Assembly (NCBI GenBank): GCA_015351705.1
Contig: JADIIM010000045.1
Location: forward strand, 1 to 60,655
Direction of reading: 5' to 3'
Source of the DNA: Aeromicrobium sp.
GTDB taxonomy: Bacteria; Actinomycetota; Coriobacteriia; Anaerosomatales; Anaerosomataceae
Length of the DNA: 60,655 nt
Part shown: positions 50,334 through 60,159 of the stretch, one piece after another
How the letters are laid out: each line of letters begins with the position of its first letter
Position numbering within the stretch: the stretch's first letter is position 1
Notes under the pieces: model-generated
Databases searched by the model: none
The model's input: only the letters and a program-made list of their open reading frames with translations
What the model was told of the DNA's origin: nothing
Program-made: the position numbers and the translations under genes

Positions 50334-51341
50334 GTGTCGGAAGCACAGCCGGCGGACGGACGAGGACCCGATCAGAGCTCGCACGGTGTTGATGCTCGCA
50401 GCCTGCCCTGGAAGCTCATCGTGCCTGTCGCCGTCGCACTCCTCGCCCTGTCGGTCGCTGGCGTCGTGTGGTTCCTCGGGCAGAATCCCCTCGTGCCGGA
50501 CTTGGCCGGTCTCACCCCCGACCAGGCAGCTGCGGCACTCGCCGAGGCCGGCCTGACGCTCGGTGGCGTCACGTATGCCCCTGACTCCACGGAGCCGACG
50601 TGGACCGTCGTCGCCCAGGGCGCACCGGCGGGTGACCGTGCTGAGCGCGGTTCGGCGGTTGACATCATCCTTGCCGGCGCCCCTCCCGCCGATGTACCGG
50701 ATCTGACCGGACTCGAGTTGGCCGAGGCGGAGGCAGCCATCCTCCAGGCTGATCTGGCCGTCGGGACGACAGCCGAGGTCCACGACGCGTCAGCACCACT
50801 GGGCGCTGTCATCTCACAGGACCCGGCCGCAGGAACCAGCGTCCCCCAAGGCACGCCGGTGAGTCTCGTGATCAGCAAGGGACCCGAGCCCGTGCCGGTG
50901 CCGACCGTGACCGGTCAGACTGACACGGAAGCGATCGCTGCGCTGGAGAAGGCCGGGTTCGTGGTGAAGCGCACGGAGAAGGACGATGCTGCCGCCAAGG
51001 GGATCGTGCTCTCGCAGAACCCGTCCTCAGGCGAGCAGCTGGCGCCCGGCTCGACGGTCGAGATCGTGGTGTCCACCGGCGTCGAGATGGTGAAGGTGCC
51101 CAGCTGGAGGGATTTCCCGGACCCAACTCCGATGACCGACGAGGAGTACGAGCTCTATGGTCTGGGTAAGGCGATGGAGCGCACGGAGGCGGCCATCAAG
51201 CAGGGCTTTGCACGGGCCGGGCTGAAGGCGGTAGTCGAGTGGAGTCCGGAGTACTGGAGGGACTCCTATCAGACCCCGAACGCCGGCAGCATGGTGCCGA
51301 AGGGAACGACTGTTAGGATCTTCCTCTTCGTAGCGGACTGA
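50334..51341 (+). CDS. Kinase-less PASTA-domain membrane protein
   Basis: A 335-residue protein with a 27-residue cytoplasmic tail, one membrane segment (about 28-48) and PASTA domains outside: VPDLAGLTPDQAAAALAEAG, VPDLTGLELAEAEAAILQAD, VPTVTGQTDTEAIAALEKAG and a fourth, longer divergent unit (252-334). PASTA domains bind muropeptides or lipid II and usually belong to Ser/Thr kinases or penicillin-binding proteins; neither domain is present here. GTG start with GAGGAG five bases upstream. Confidence 0.9.
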   Translation: MSEAQPADGRGPDQSSHGVDARSLPWKLIVPVAVALLALSVAGVVWFLGQNPLVPDLAGLTPDQAAAALAEAGLTLGGVTYAPDSTEPTWTVVAQGAPAGDRAERGSAVDIILAGAPPADVPDLTGLELAEAEAAILQADLAVGTTAEVHDASAPLGAVISQDPAAGTSVPQGTPVSLVISKGPEPVPVPTVTGQTDTEAIAALEKAGFVVKRTEKDDAAAKGIVLSQNPSSGEQLAPGSTVEIVVSTGVEMVKVPSWRDFPDPTPMTDEEYELYGLGKAMERTEAAIKQGFARAGLKAVVEWSPEYWRDSYQTPNAGSMVPKGTTVRIFLFVAD

Positions 51342-51378
51342 CGACGAGCTGGCTCGCGCTGCAGCACCAGCCTTCCCC

Positions 51379-52023
51379 CTACCGCCCCTCGTCGGCCTCC
51401 TGCTGCTGCGCGAGCATGTCCTTCACCTTCATCAGACGGGTGAGGTTACCGCGCTCGGCCTCGTCGAGCTTCATCTGGATGTCCCGGGTCGTCTCGTCGA
51501 TCGACGGGATCAGCACGTACTCGAGCGCGTTCACCCGCCGACGGGTGCGTTCGATCTCGGCGGCCAGCAGCTCAAGCGCCTTCTCGCGCTCGGCGAGTTC
51601 GAGCATGCGTGGCGTCACTGCGGCAAGCGCGCCGAGTGCCTCGTCGAGCACCACCGGAGTGCTCGCCGGCGAGTAGCCACCAGGCTCCGGAAGCTCGCCG
51701 ACGGTGAACTCGGGCACGCGCACGCTCATGACGTTGCGCTCGGCGGTCTCCAGCAGCTCGCCCGGCGCGCCCGCGAGCAGCGCCTCGTCGATCGAGGCTC
51801 GCCCGGCCTCGCCGCGCGCGACCGCAAAGAGGCCGTACGCGGCTTTGAGCTCGCGCTCCACCTCGGCACGAAGCCTCCGGTTCTCACCGATGCGCGTGAT
51901 GAACTCCTTGAGCAGCTCATCGAACTTGTCCTTGAGCAGCTTGTGGCCGCGCTTGGCGACGTCGCGCCGTCTGCGAAGCTTGAGCAGCTCCATGCGATTG
52001 GGGTTCACGCGCAGCTTGGCCAT
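51379..52023 (-). CDS. ntpD: V/A-type ATPase subunit D
   Basis: A 214-residue central-stalk subunit with the conserved start MAKLRVNPNRMELLKLRRRR and two long helices forming a coiled coil, including RVNALEYVLIPS near the C-terminal helix. It rotates inside the A3B3 head. Last gene of the ATPase operon. Confidence 0.95.
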   Translation of the reverse strand: MAKLRVNPNRMELLKLRRRRDVAKRGHKLLKDKFDELLKEFITRIGENRRLRAEVERELKAAYGLFAVARGEAGRASIDEALLAGAPGELLETAERNVMSVRVPEFTVGELPEPGGYSPASTPVVLDEALGALAAVTPRMLELAEREKALELLAAEIERTRRRVNALEYVLIPSIDETTRDIQMKLDEAERGNLTRLMKVKDMLAQQQEADEGR

Positions 52024-52026
52024 CGC

Positions 52027-52221
52027 TCAGTCCCCCACAGCGCCGAGCACGAGCCACACGATGAGTGCGACGACCGCAAGCGCGTTGACCGCGCGCAGCA
52101 CGATGACCGCGTTGGCCGAGCGACCGCCAAGCTGTCGGGCGGCGCGCGCCGAGAGCACTTGCATCACGAGGAGCACGACGAGCGCCCCGACCGCGACCCC
52201 TATGAGGAGGCCATCGCTCAC
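52027..52221 (-). CDS. Small two-helix membrane protein inside the V/A-ATPase operon
   Basis: A 64-residue protein with two membrane segments (about 5-24 and 40-60) joined by a short basic loop with an [12 protein letters not shown] segment. The ATG overlaps the ntpB stop, and subunit D follows after five bases, so it is made with the ATPase. It is not one of the usual subunits. It could assist assembly of the membrane sector; no homologue is recognised. Confidence 0.75.
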   Translation of the reverse strand: MSDGLLIGVAVGALVVLLVMQVLSARAARQLGGRSANAVIVLRAVNALAVVALIVWLVLGAVGD

Positions 52222-53642
52222 GAGGCCGCGTCCTCCTCGCCGTCATCGGTCGGCAGGTACTTCTCGACGTAGGCGTCCTTGATGCGCTTGAGCTCGGTCC
52301 GGGGCAAGAGTGCCGCAAGCTCCCAGCCGATGGCCAGCGTGTCGGCGATCGACCGGTCCTCGTGCGGGCCCTGGCGGATGAAACGGTCCTCGAACGCGTC
52401 GGCAAAGGCCACGAACGCCTTGTCATCATCGGAAAGCGCCGCCTCGCCGAGGATGACTGCGAGTTCCTTGGCCTGCAGGCCTCGGGCGTAAGCGCCGAAG
52501 AGCTGGTTGGAGAGGTCCGCGTGGTCCTCGCGCGTCTTGCCGGGGCCGATGCCCTTCTGCTTCAGGCGCGACAGACTCGGCAGAACCGCCACCGGCGGGT
52601 AGATGCCGCGGCGGTGCAGGTTGCGGTCGAGCACGATCTGGCCCTCGGTGATGTAGCCCGTAAGGTCCGGGATCGGATGCGTCTTGTCGTCGTCGGGCAT
52701 GGTGAGGATCGGCACCTGCGTGATCGACCCGTGCCGGCCCTTCACGCGCCCCGCACGCTCGTAGATCGTCGCGAGGTCGGTGTACAGATAACCGGGGTAA
52801 CCGCGGCGGCCCGGCACCTCCTTGCGCGCCGCCGAGACCTCGCGCAGCGCCTCGCAGTAGTACGTCATGTCGGTGAGGATGACGAGCACGTGCATGTCGC
52901 AGTCGTAGGCGAGGTACTCGGCGGCGGTGAGCGCCATACGCGGGGTGGCGATGCGCTCCACGGCCGGGTCGTCGGCGAGGTTGAGGAAGAGCACCGCACG
53001 CTCGATGGCCGAGGTGTTCCGGAACTCGTCGATGAAGAAGTCCGCATCGGCGAAGGTGATGCCCATCGCCGCGAACACCACGGCGAACTCGCCCTCGGCC
53101 TTGCAGCCGATCTCGTCGCCACCGGTGCAGTCGAGCACCGCGCTCTGGCGCGCGATCTGCGCCGCGAGCTGGTTGTGTGGCAGGCCGGAGCCCGAGAAGA
53201 TCGGCAGCTTCTGACCGCGCACGAGCGGATTCAGGCCATCGATGGCCGAGACGCCCGTCTGGATGAAGTCGTCGGGGAAGTCACGTGCCGTCGGGTTGAT
53301 CGGTGAGCCGTAGATCGAGCGACGCACATCGGGGATGATGTCCGGCCCACCGTCGGCAGGACGGCCGAGGCCGTCGAACACGCGGCCGAGCATGTCGCGC
53401 GAGACGCCCAGCTCGAGCGAGCGGCCGAGGAACCGCACCTTGGTCTGGGCCGTGTTGGCGCCACGCGTGCCCTCGAACGCCTGGACGAGCGCCACGTCCC
53501 GATCGACCTCGAGCACGTTGCCGAGTGAGCGGGTACCATCAGGGAACTCCAGCTCCACAAGCTCACCGTACGTCACGTCCGCGACGCTCTCGATGAGCAG
53601 CAGCGGTCCGACGATGTCGCGGGTGGTCATGTACTCGCGCAC
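52218..53642 (-). CDS. ntpB: V/A-type ATPase subunit B
   Basis: A 474-residue non-catalytic nucleotide-binding subunit. Hallmarks are [35 protein letters not shown] (no Walker A lysine, as expected for B), and the [20 protein letters not shown] segment. GTG start shares a base with the ntpA TAG; GGAGGT lies eight bases upstream. Confidence 0.96.
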   Translation of the reverse strand: MREYMTTRDIVGPLLLIESVADVTYGELVELEFPDGTRSLGNVLEVDRDVALVQAFEGTRGANTAQTKVRFLGRSLELGVSRDMLGRVFDGLGRPADGGPDIIPDVRRSIYGSPINPTARDFPDDFIQTGVSAIDGLNPLVRGQKLPIFSGSGLPHNQLAAQIARQSAVLDCTGGDEIGCKAEGEFAVVFAAMGITFADADFFIDEFRNTSAIERAVLFLNLADDPAVERIATPRMALTAAEYLAYDCDMHVLVILTDMTYYCEALREVSAARKEVPGRRGYPGYLYTDLATIYERAGRVKGRHGSITQVPILTMPDDDKTHPIPDLTGYITEGQIVLDRNLHRRGIYPPVAVLPSLSRLKQKGIGPGKTREDHADLSNQLFGAYARGLQAKELAVILGEAALSDDDKAFVAFADAFEDRFIRQGPHEDRSIADTLAIGWELAALLPRTELKRIKDAYVEKYLPTDDGEEDAAS

Positions 53643-55549
53643 TACCGCTCACCTCCCGCGTACACGGCGGTCTCCTCGCGCAGCGGGCCGGTCCCCACCA
53701 ACTGCGTCTCGATCTCCGAGGCTATCTCGTCGAACTCAGCGGCGCGGTCCTCGGTCAGGTACTTCGCGCGCGCGATGTGCTCGCGCACCGGAGCCGCGAA
53801 GATCTCCTTCAGGGCAGCGCCGTGCTCGTGAGCGCGGATCGCGGTCTTGTGAAACAGCAGGATCATCTCGAGCAGACGGTCCTGCTCGTGAAGCGAAGAG
53901 AACTGGTCGTCGTCGCGGAACGCGTTCTGCTGCAAGAAGTCCTCGCGGATGGACTTGGCGGTCTCCATGAGGATCTGCTCCTCGGGCGAGAGCGCCTCGA
54001 CGCCGACGAGCCGCACGATCTCGGCGAGCTCGTTCTCCCGCTGCAGGATGGCCATACACTCATCACGCCGCGCGCGGAACTCCGGCGAGACCTCCTCGGC
54101 CCAGTGGCCGGTGATCTTGTCGAGGTAGAGCGAGTAGCTCGTGAGCCAGTCGATGGCCGGGAAGTGACGCTGGAAGGCGAGCTGGTCCTGCAGCGCCCAG
54201 AACACCTTCACCACACGCAGCGTGTTCTGGACGACCGGCTCCGAGAGGTCACCGCCCGGAGGCGAGACGGAGCCGACGACCGAAACGGATCCGGTGCGCT
54301 TCGCGGCGGTTCCGGTGGGGCCTTCGTCGCTGTCCTCGCGCACAGACCGCGCTGCGGAGGCTTCCTCAGGCCCCCCGGAACCCGCCGCCTGCGCACGGGC
54401 GCCCTCGGCGCCCCCGTCCGAAGACAAGCACTCCACTTTGCCGGCGCGCTCGTAGAACGACGCCAGTCGCGTGCCGAGGTACGCCGGGAAGCCCTCGTCG
54501 CCCGGCATCTCCTCGAGGCGGCCGGAGATCTCGCGCATCGCCTCGGCCCAACGCGAGGTCGAGTCGGCCTGCAGCACGACGTCGTAGCCCATGTCGCGGA
54601 AGTACTCGGCCATCGTGATGCCCGTGTACACGCTCGCCTCGCGGGCGGCCACCGGCATGTTGGACGTGTTGGCCACCAGCACCGTGCGCTTGAGCAGCGG
54701 CTCGCCGGAGTACGGGTCCTCGAGCTCGGGGAACTCCATGAGCACGTCGGTCATCTCGTTGCCGCGCTCGCCGCAGCCGATGAAGATGACCACTTCTGCG
54801 TTGGACCACTTGGCGATCTGGTGCTGCGTGACGGTCTTGCCCGCGCCGAACGGCCCGGGGATGCACGCCACGCCGCCCTTCACGATCGGGAAGAACGTAT
54901 CGATCACGCGCGTGCCCGTGGTGAGCGGCTCGTCGGCGGCGATCTTCTTCTTGTACGGCCGCGGCACGCGCACCGGCCATACCTGCATCATGACGAGGTC
55001 GTGCGTGGTGCCGTCATCGGCGACCAGACGCCCCACGGGATCGGTCACCGTGTACTCACCGGCCGAGATCGACTCGATCGCGCCGGAGATCCCTGGCGGC
55101 ACCATCACGCGATGCTCGATCACGGTGTTCTCAGGCACGGTGCCGATTATGTCGCCGCCCTCAACGCGATCGCCCGCCGAGACGACCGGCGTGAACTCCC
55201 ACCGCTTCTCGCGATCGAGACCCGGTGCGTTCATCCCGCGGGTGATGAAGGCGCCGGACTGCGCCTCGAGCGCATCGAGCGGCCGCTGGACGCCGTCGTA
55301 GACGGCCTCGAGCATGCCCGGCCCGAGCTCGACCGACAGCGGCGCGCCGGTGGCCTCCACCGGATCACCGGGGCCGAGGCCCTCCGTCTCCTCGTACACC
55401 TGTATCGACGCCCGGTCCGCGCGCATCTCGATGATCTCGCCCATGAGCCCCTCGGTGCCGACCCGCACGAGGTCGTACATCTTGGAGCTCGGCAGACCCT
55501 CGGCCACCACGAGCGGCCCGGCAACCTTCACGATCCTGCCCTGATCCAC
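53642..55549 (-). CDS. ntpA: V/A-type ATPase catalytic subunit A, with an insertion
   Basis: A 635-residue catalytic subunit; most relatives are 580-600. Walker A is GPFGAGKT at residues 232-239, followed by [21 protein letters not shown] and [20 protein letters not shown]. Between [11 protein letters not shown] and [15 protein letters not shown] there is an extra stretch of about 40 residues (376-418) rich in Gly, Ala, Glu and Ser. This is normally a short turn. The rest, including the C-terminal helical domain, is intact, so the insertion looks like a surface loop. Confidence 0.95.
   Translation of the reverse strand: MDQGRIVKVAGPLVVAEGLPSSKMYDLVRVGTEGLMGEIIEMRADRASIQVYEETEGLGPGDPVEATGAPLSVELGPGMLEAVYDGVQRPLDALEAQSGAFITRGMNAPGLDREKRWEFTPVVSAGDRVEGGDIIGTVPENTVIEHRVMVPPGISGAIESISAGEYTVTDPVGRLVADDGTTHDLVMMQVWPVRVPRPYKKKIAADEPLTTGTRVIDTFFPIVKGGVACIPGPFGAGKTVTQHQIAKWSNAEVVIFIGCGERGNEMTDVLMEFPELEDPYSGEPLLKRTVLVANTSNMPVAAREASVYTGITMAEYFRDMGYDVVLQADSTSRWAEAMREISGRLEEMPGDEGFPAYLGTRLASFYERAGKVECLSSDGGAEGARAQAAGSGGPEEASAARSVREDSDEGPTGTAAKRTGSVSVVGSVSPPGGDLSEPVVQNTLRVVKVFWALQDQLAFQRHFPAIDWLTSYSLYLDKITGHWAEEVSPEFRARRDECMAILQRENELAEIVRLVGVEALSPEEQILMETAKSIREDFLQQNAFRDDDQFSSLHEQDRLLEMILLFHKTAIRAHEHGAALKEIFAAPVREHIARAKYLTEDRAAEFDEIASEIETQLVGTGPLREETAVYAGGER
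54296..54424 (-). other. Coding insertion in ntpA
   Basis: About 43 codons with low-complexity composition (Gly, Ala, Ser, Glu) in phase with ntpA. They fall near the usual DGxxGSVS turn, after the catalytic core strands, and do not break the frame. Confidence 0.7.
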
Positions 55550-55550
55550 G

Positions 55551-55877
55551 TCAGTCTTCCTCTTCCTTGATCGGCATGCTCGTACCGAGCGCGCGCTCGA
55601 TCGCCCGCGCGAGCTTGGCCTCTCCTACCCCACCGGCACTGCCCGCGCCGGGGATCACCGTGACCGCCGGCAACGGCCGGTCGACCACCTCGGCCACCAG
55701 GTCCTCGATAGCCGCATACACCGGCTCGGTCACGAACACCGTCCCGTACTCGCCGGACGTGAGGCGTGGCCACAGGGCCCGCGCGTCGTCCGGGTCCCGC
55801 ACGACGAACACCGCGAAGCCGAGCGGCCGGAACCCCGCCACGCTCGTCGAATCGCCGATGATCGCCACCTTGGCCAT
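55551..55877 (-). CDS. ntpF: V/A-type ATPase subunit F
   Basis: A 108-residue protein beginning VAIIGDSTSVAGFRPLGF and ending in a helix with GEAKLARAIERALG, the CheY-like fold of V/A-ATPase subunit F, which binds the central stalk. It is two bases from ntpA. Naming varies: this subunit is called NtpG in Enterococcus. Confidence 0.9.
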   Translation of the reverse strand: MAKVAIIGDSTSVAGFRPLGFAVFVVRDPDDARALWPRLTSGEYGTVFVTEPVYAAIEDLVAEVVDRPLPAVTVIPGAGSAGGVGEAKLARAIERALGTSMPIKEEED

Positions 55878-55886
55878 GCCGCTCCT

Positions 55887-56876
55887 CTACTCGTACCGCT
55901 CGCGCAGCCGCCGCCGGAGGACCGCCTCGGGAACCCCCGACAGCATCCCGATGAGCAGCGTGCGCACCATCATCACCTCGGCCTTGCGGGCCATCACGTA
56001 GCCGATGACGGGCTCTGGGCCTGCTGCGGCCCGCCGCGCGCGCTTGAGGTAGCGCACCTGCACGTCGTCGGCGATCACGTCGAAGCGCGCGAGGTCCGCG
56101 AGCTCGTCCGGGTCGACGCCTCGAAGCGGCCCCGGACCGCTGGCGAGCGCACTCGCAAGCTCCGGGACCGGGAGGCGGTACAGCCGCATGAGCGCGTCGG
56201 CGCTGAGCGTGCCTCCCTCGATGAGCATCGCCCGGGCGTCCGCGTTCTTGCGTTCGCGCACCCGTGCGCGCAGAAGCGTACGCACGTTGGCGAGGTCGAC
56301 CTGCAGCGCCGCGAGCCCCTCAAGGAAGCGGCTCCGGGAGGCGGCGGCATGCGCCAGGGACTCCGCGTGCAGCGCGCGGTCCACCTCGAGCGACACCGAC
56401 TCCTCATCGGCAGCCCCGGCGTCACCCGCGCGCTCGGCGATCGCGCGGAACCGCTTCGGCAGCGAGCCGATCGGGCCGGCGAACACCTCGGCGGGCACAG
56501 CGCCGAGGTCGACCAGAAGGCCGTCGACGCTCTGCCCGTACAGATCGGCCTTAAGGCGCGCCTTGAGGTTCGCGTAGTCGTACGGGGTCCGGAAGAAGGC
56601 GATCACCGGCCCCGGGAGGTTCGCGCTCTCCAAGAACCGGTACAGCTCGCCGAGCGCTTGGTCGAACGCGCGCTCGACGTCCTCGACGGTCGAGGCGCCT
56701 TCGAGGAACGTGCCGTACGGCGTGTCGGACAGCACGCGGATCTGCTCGGCGAAGCTCGGTGCGTCGAGCAACCGCTCGTAGGTGGCGCCCGACAGCATCC
56801 GGCCCTCGAGCACGCGCACCCGGCCCACGGCGAAGCCGTAGCGGATGGGCTCTGTCACCACCTGCCGGAGTCCCAC
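55887..56876 (-). CDS. ntpC: V/A-type ATPase subunit C
   Basis: A 329-residue all-helical funnel-shaped subunit that joins the central stalk to the membrane ring. Recognisable parts are GRVRVLEGRMLSGATYERLL near the start and IGYVMARKAEVMMVRTLLIG near the end. It lies nine bases from the subunit F gene. Confidence 0.92.
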   Translation of the reverse strand: MGLRQVVTEPIRYGFAVGRVRVLEGRMLSGATYERLLDAPSFAEQIRVLSDTPYGTFLEGASTVEDVERAFDQALGELYRFLESANLPGPVIAFFRTPYDYANLKARLKADLYGQSVDGLLVDLGAVPAEVFAGPIGSLPKRFRAIAERAGDAGAADEESVSLEVDRALHAESLAHAAASRSRFLEGLAALQVDLANVRTLLRARVRERKNADARAMLIEGGTLSADALMRLYRLPVPELASALASGPGPLRGVDPDELADLARFDVIADDVQVRYLKRARRAAAGPEPVIGYVMARKAEVMMVRTLLIGMLSGVPEAVLRRRLRERYE

Positions 56877-56880
56877 CGTG

Positions 56881-57477
56881 CTATCCCTTCTCCGGGTCCG
56901 CGAACAGCAGCCCGGCGACCATCGCGGTCAGGTGGTCACGCCGCGCGTCCAGAAGCGAGCGGGGCGACACCTCGGAGCTCACGCGGTCGGCGTACAGCAT
57001 CACTCCGTGCTCCAGCGGCGCGGGCTCACTGCCGAGTGTCAGGCCGTGCGCCCTGCCCGCCGCTTCGTCAGCGGCCGCCGGAAGGGCTCGCAGCCGCCCG
57101 GCATCGGCCTCGGCCACGCGCACCGTGTCGCCCCCGCGCGCCTGGACGGCCACACCGCGCGCGATGAGCCTCAGGTACTCGTCGTCAGGAAGCGAGACGA
57201 GGCGTCGCTCGACGTCCGCCAGCACCTCGTCGATAAGCGACCGCTTCGTGGTGAGCGCCGCGTCACGCGCCTCGAGTCGCGCCCCCGCCTCAAGCGTCTG
57301 CGCCTCGGAAAGCGCGTCCCGTTCGCGGGCGGCGATGAGGTCGGTGGCCTCGTGCTCCGCTGCAGCCTCCGCCTCGGCGACGATAGCCTCGGCCCGCTCG
57401 CGCGCGGCGTCAAGTACCGCGCGGGCCTCGGCTCCGGCGTCCGCCTCGATGCGCCCGATGATGTCGCGGAGCGCCAT
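56881..57477 (-). CDS. ntpE: V/A-type ATPase subunit E
   Basis: A 198-residue peripheral-stalk subunit: an N-terminal long helix (IIGRIEADAGAEARAVLDAA, then AEAIVAEAEAAAEHEA) and a C-terminal alpha/beta domain with LGSEPAPLEHGVMLYADRV. It forms the stator with the small H/G-type subunit at the operon start. Four bases separate it from ntpC. Confidence 0.92.
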   Translation of the reverse strand: MALRDIIGRIEADAGAEARAVLDAARERAEAIVAEAEAAAEHEATDLIAARERDALSEAQTLEAGARLEARDAALTTKRSLIDEVLADVERRLVSLPDDEYLRLIARGVAVQARGGDTVRVAEADAGRLRALPAAADEAAGRAHGLTLGSEPAPLEHGVMLYADRVSSEVSPRSLLDARRDHLTAMVAGLLFADPEKG

Positions 57478-57481
57478 CGGC

Positions 57482-57988
57482 CTAGCCCACCGGATACAGC
57501 GCCGCGATCCGCGACAGGATGATGATCGTCGCGATGAGCGCGAACACGGCGTACGTCTCGACGAGCGCGGGGAAGATGAGCGCCTTGCCCGCGTCCTCGC
57601 TGCGGCGCGCGACCATGCCGGCCGCGCCCACGGCGGTCATGCCCTGGTAGATCGCCGAGAACAGACACACGGCGGCCACCGGCAGGCATCCCAGGAAGAT
57701 CTTCACACCGGTGTCGGCACTGATCGTCGGAACGGTATCGCCGAGGAACCCGAAGAACGACAGCACGAGGATGGCGGTGATGAGGCCGTAGATGCCCTGC
57801 GTACCCGGCATCGCGGCCAGCGGCAGCACGCGCCCGAACTTGTCGGCATCTTCGGTCACGATCCCCGCGGCGGTGTTGCTGATGGTGGTGATGCCGATGG
57901 CCGAACCGATGCCGCCCCCGATCGCGGCGAACGCGGCGCCGAGAAGCGCCCACGTCGTGCCGGACATTCCCAAGACCACTTCGTTCAC
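57482..57988 (-). CDS. ntpK: V/A-type ATPase membrane rotor subunit K
   Basis: A 168-residue proteolipid with two fused hairpins (four membrane segments). The ion-site residues of the Enterococcus hirae Na+ V-ATPase (Thr64, Gln65, Tyr68, Gln110, Glu139) correspond here to Thr63, Gln64, Tyr67 (PGTQGIYG), Gln115 (IYQG) and Glu144 (LVETY), with the same 29-residue spacing between the last two. Na+ coupling is therefore predicted. GTG start with AGGAGG upstream overlaps the ntpI stop (GTGA). Confidence 0.94.
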   Translation of the reverse strand: MNEVVLGMSGTTWALLGAAFAAIGGGIGSAIGITTISNTAAGIVTEDADKFGRVLPLAAMPGTQGIYGLITAILVLSFFGFLGDTVPTISADTGVKIFLGCLPVAAVCLFSAIYQGMTAVGAAGMVARRSEDAGKALIFPALVETYAVFALIATIIILSRIAALYPVG

Positions 57989-60156
57989 GATGGCGCGCCT
58001 CCTTCCTGCCCCCGCGGCGCGGGGTGCAGCACGACCGACCTGGTTGTGGGCTTGAAAGGCGCATAGGCGCGCCCGCCGCCCTGGTAGAACTTGCTGAAGA
58101 ACTCCACGAACTGCAGACGCGTGGGGTGCACGAACGCGCCGAGCAGGTTGATCGCCACGTTGACGCCATGCCCCACGACGAGGATCGCCACCGCGAACAG
58201 CCATCCGAGCGGCAGCGGGCCGATCGTCATCGGCGCCACCATCGCACCGAGCATATTCATGACCTGCCCGACCAGCACGCTCGCCAAACCGAGAGCGGTC
58301 AGGCGCGTATAGGAGAGGAAGTCCGAGATGAGCCCGGTCATTCCGTAAGTCTCATACAGCCCGAGCAGCACGGCGAGCACCGTCGCGCGCACCGGCGGAA
58401 ACACAGCGAGCCCCAGCACCGCAAGAGCGAGGGCGGCATACCCGACCGGCCCGGCCGGGCCCCCGAGTGCAAGCGCGGCGACCCATGCGAACAGCAGCGC
58501 CAACCACGCCCAGGCGAGCGCGCGCTGCCACGCCGGAGTACCAGCGACACGATGAGGCGCCGCATACGCCCGGCCCTTGAGCGCGAACGTGAGCACGAGG
58601 CCGCCCAGAAGTGCGGGCATCACCACCTCGCCGGGCATCAGTCCGGCCGCCGCGGCTCCCACCACTGCGACCGCCGTCAGCAACCACAGGGTCGAGAGCT
58701 CGCCTGAGACAGCACCGTCCCAGTCCTTCGCGCGGATCTTGCCCCACGCGCCCACGCTGATGCCGAACACGATGTGGACGACCCCGAGCGCGATGCTGAG
58801 CCCGAGCGCGATCATGATGTCGTTCATCGGGTCGAGCACGATCAAGGACTGCAGCACCTCGGGCAGGTGCGCGGGGTCGATCGCGAAGTACGAGCCGGTC
58901 AGCACGCCGAAGAGCGCCGCGGAGACGCCTCCGTACATGAGCAGGTCCATGAACCGCTTCACGCCAGGCGCCACGTCGAGCCGGTGCTTGATGAGCCACG
59001 CGACCGCACCCAGCACCAGGCCATACCCCACGTCGCCGAGCGCCATGCCGAAGAACACCCAGAAGAACCCGGCGAGCAGCGGCGTAGGGTCGACCTCGCG
59101 GTACCGCGGAAGCCCGTAGAGGTCGGTCAGCATCTCGAACGGTCGGAGGATCGCGGGGTTGTCCAGCTCGACGGGCGGTTCGTCATCGGCCGCAGGCTCG
59201 CTGAACGTAAGGTCGACCACATGCGCCATAGGTTCCACGGAGGCCTCGAGCGCCGCCGTGCGCTTCTCGGCGACCCAGCCGGTGACCACAACCGCGCGCT
59301 CGGTCGCCCCGAACCGCTCGCGCACCTGAAGCGCGTCCCGCTCGGCGGCAAGACGCTCGGCGAGCACCACGACGTGCCGGTAGTGCTCTGCTTCAAGCGC
59401 GTGAGCGCGCGCGAGCAGCCGCTCCTGTTCGGCGGCCAGACGCTCCGACTCCTCGGCAGCGCGGCCCATCTCCTCGGCGGGATAGTCCGAAAGCTCCGGG
59501 AACGTGACCTCGGTGAACTCGACGAGATTGAGCAGCGCGCGGACCTCGTCGCCGCGGTCGCGGTGCACCATCACCACCCACGCCTGCCGGTCACCGACCG
59601 GGCCGAGCTCCTCCACCGACACCTCGTCGACCGCCTCGCGCAGCCGCGCACGCAGCGCCTCGCCTTCCGAGGCAGGGACCGTGCCCGTGACAAGCGAGAC
59701 GTGCTCCGTGCCGTGCCAGCTCCCGATCTGCAGTCGCAGGGATTCCCAGGGACGCAGCGCTTCGATCAGCGAGCGGAGCCGTTCGCGCTGCCGCTCGATG
59801 CTCGCGAGCCGGTCTGCGATGGTCTCGCACTCGCGGTACAAGACGTCGAACGCCTCATCGGCGCCGAGCGCGTAGTAGTCCTCCTCGGGCACGTGGAACT
59901 TCTCGCTGATGAAAGCCGAGAACGGCGCGTCGACCTCGTGGAACCGGCCGAGGAACGAGGCAGTGAACTGCGCGTCGGCCACAAGCTCGTCGAGCTCCCG
60001 GATGCGCCGCCCCACCGACTCGTCCAGCGGCGCGGGCAGTTCGTGCTCGTCAGCGACGATGTCGAGGACGCCGACGCGGCGCAGCGCCTCGACCAGCTCC
60101 CCGGTCGCCGACCCGTGCAGGATCGCCGTGACCTTGAGCATCCGCGCGACAGCCAC
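57985..60156 (-). CDS. ntpI: V/A-type ATPase membrane stator subunit I
   Basis: A 723-residue protein. The N-terminal cytoplasmic half (about 1-340) has long coiled coils; the C-terminal half has eight membrane segments beginning at TPLLAGFFWVFFGMALGDVG, with the FLSYTRLTALGLASVLVG helix expected to carry the stator arginine. The start could be GTG at 60156 or ATG at 60141. It forms the ion half-channels against the K ring. Confidence 0.94.
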   Translation of the reverse strand: MAVARMLKVTAILHGSATGELVEALRRVGVLDIVADEHELPAPLDESVGRRIRELDELVADAQFTASFLGRFHEVDAPFSAFISEKFHVPEEDYYALGADEAFDVLYRECETIADRLASIERQRERLRSLIEALRPWESLRLQIGSWHGTEHVSLVTGTVPASEGEALRARLREAVDEVSVEELGPVGDRQAWVVMVHRDRGDEVRALLNLVEFTEVTFPELSDYPAEEMGRAAEESERLAAEQERLLARAHALEAEHYRHVVVLAERLAAERDALQVRERFGATERAVVVTGWVAEKRTAALEASVEPMAHVVDLTFSEPAADDEPPVELDNPAILRPFEMLTDLYGLPRYREVDPTPLLAGFFWVFFGMALGDVGYGLVLGAVAWLIKHRLDVAPGVKRFMDLLMYGGVSAALFGVLTGSYFAIDPAHLPEVLQSLIVLDPMNDIMIALGLSIALGVVHIVFGISVGAWGKIRAKDWDGAVSGELSTLWLLTAVAVVGAAAAGLMPGEVVMPALLGGLVLTFALKGRAYAAPHRVAGTPAWQRALAWAWLALLFAWVAALALGGPAGPVGYAALALAVLGLAVFPPVRATVLAVLLGLYETYGMTGLISDFLSYTRLTALGLASVLVGQVMNMLGAMVAPMTIGPLPLGWLFAVAILVVGHGVNVAINLLGAFVHPTRLQFVEFFSKFYQGGGRAYAPFKPTTRSVVLHPAPRGQEGGAPS

Positions 60157-60159
60157 AGC

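Noticed and set aside
54208-54455. A frameshift or sequencing error in ntpA
   Set aside because: The extra segment is in phase, and conserved residues continue correctly on both sides, so it is an insertion.
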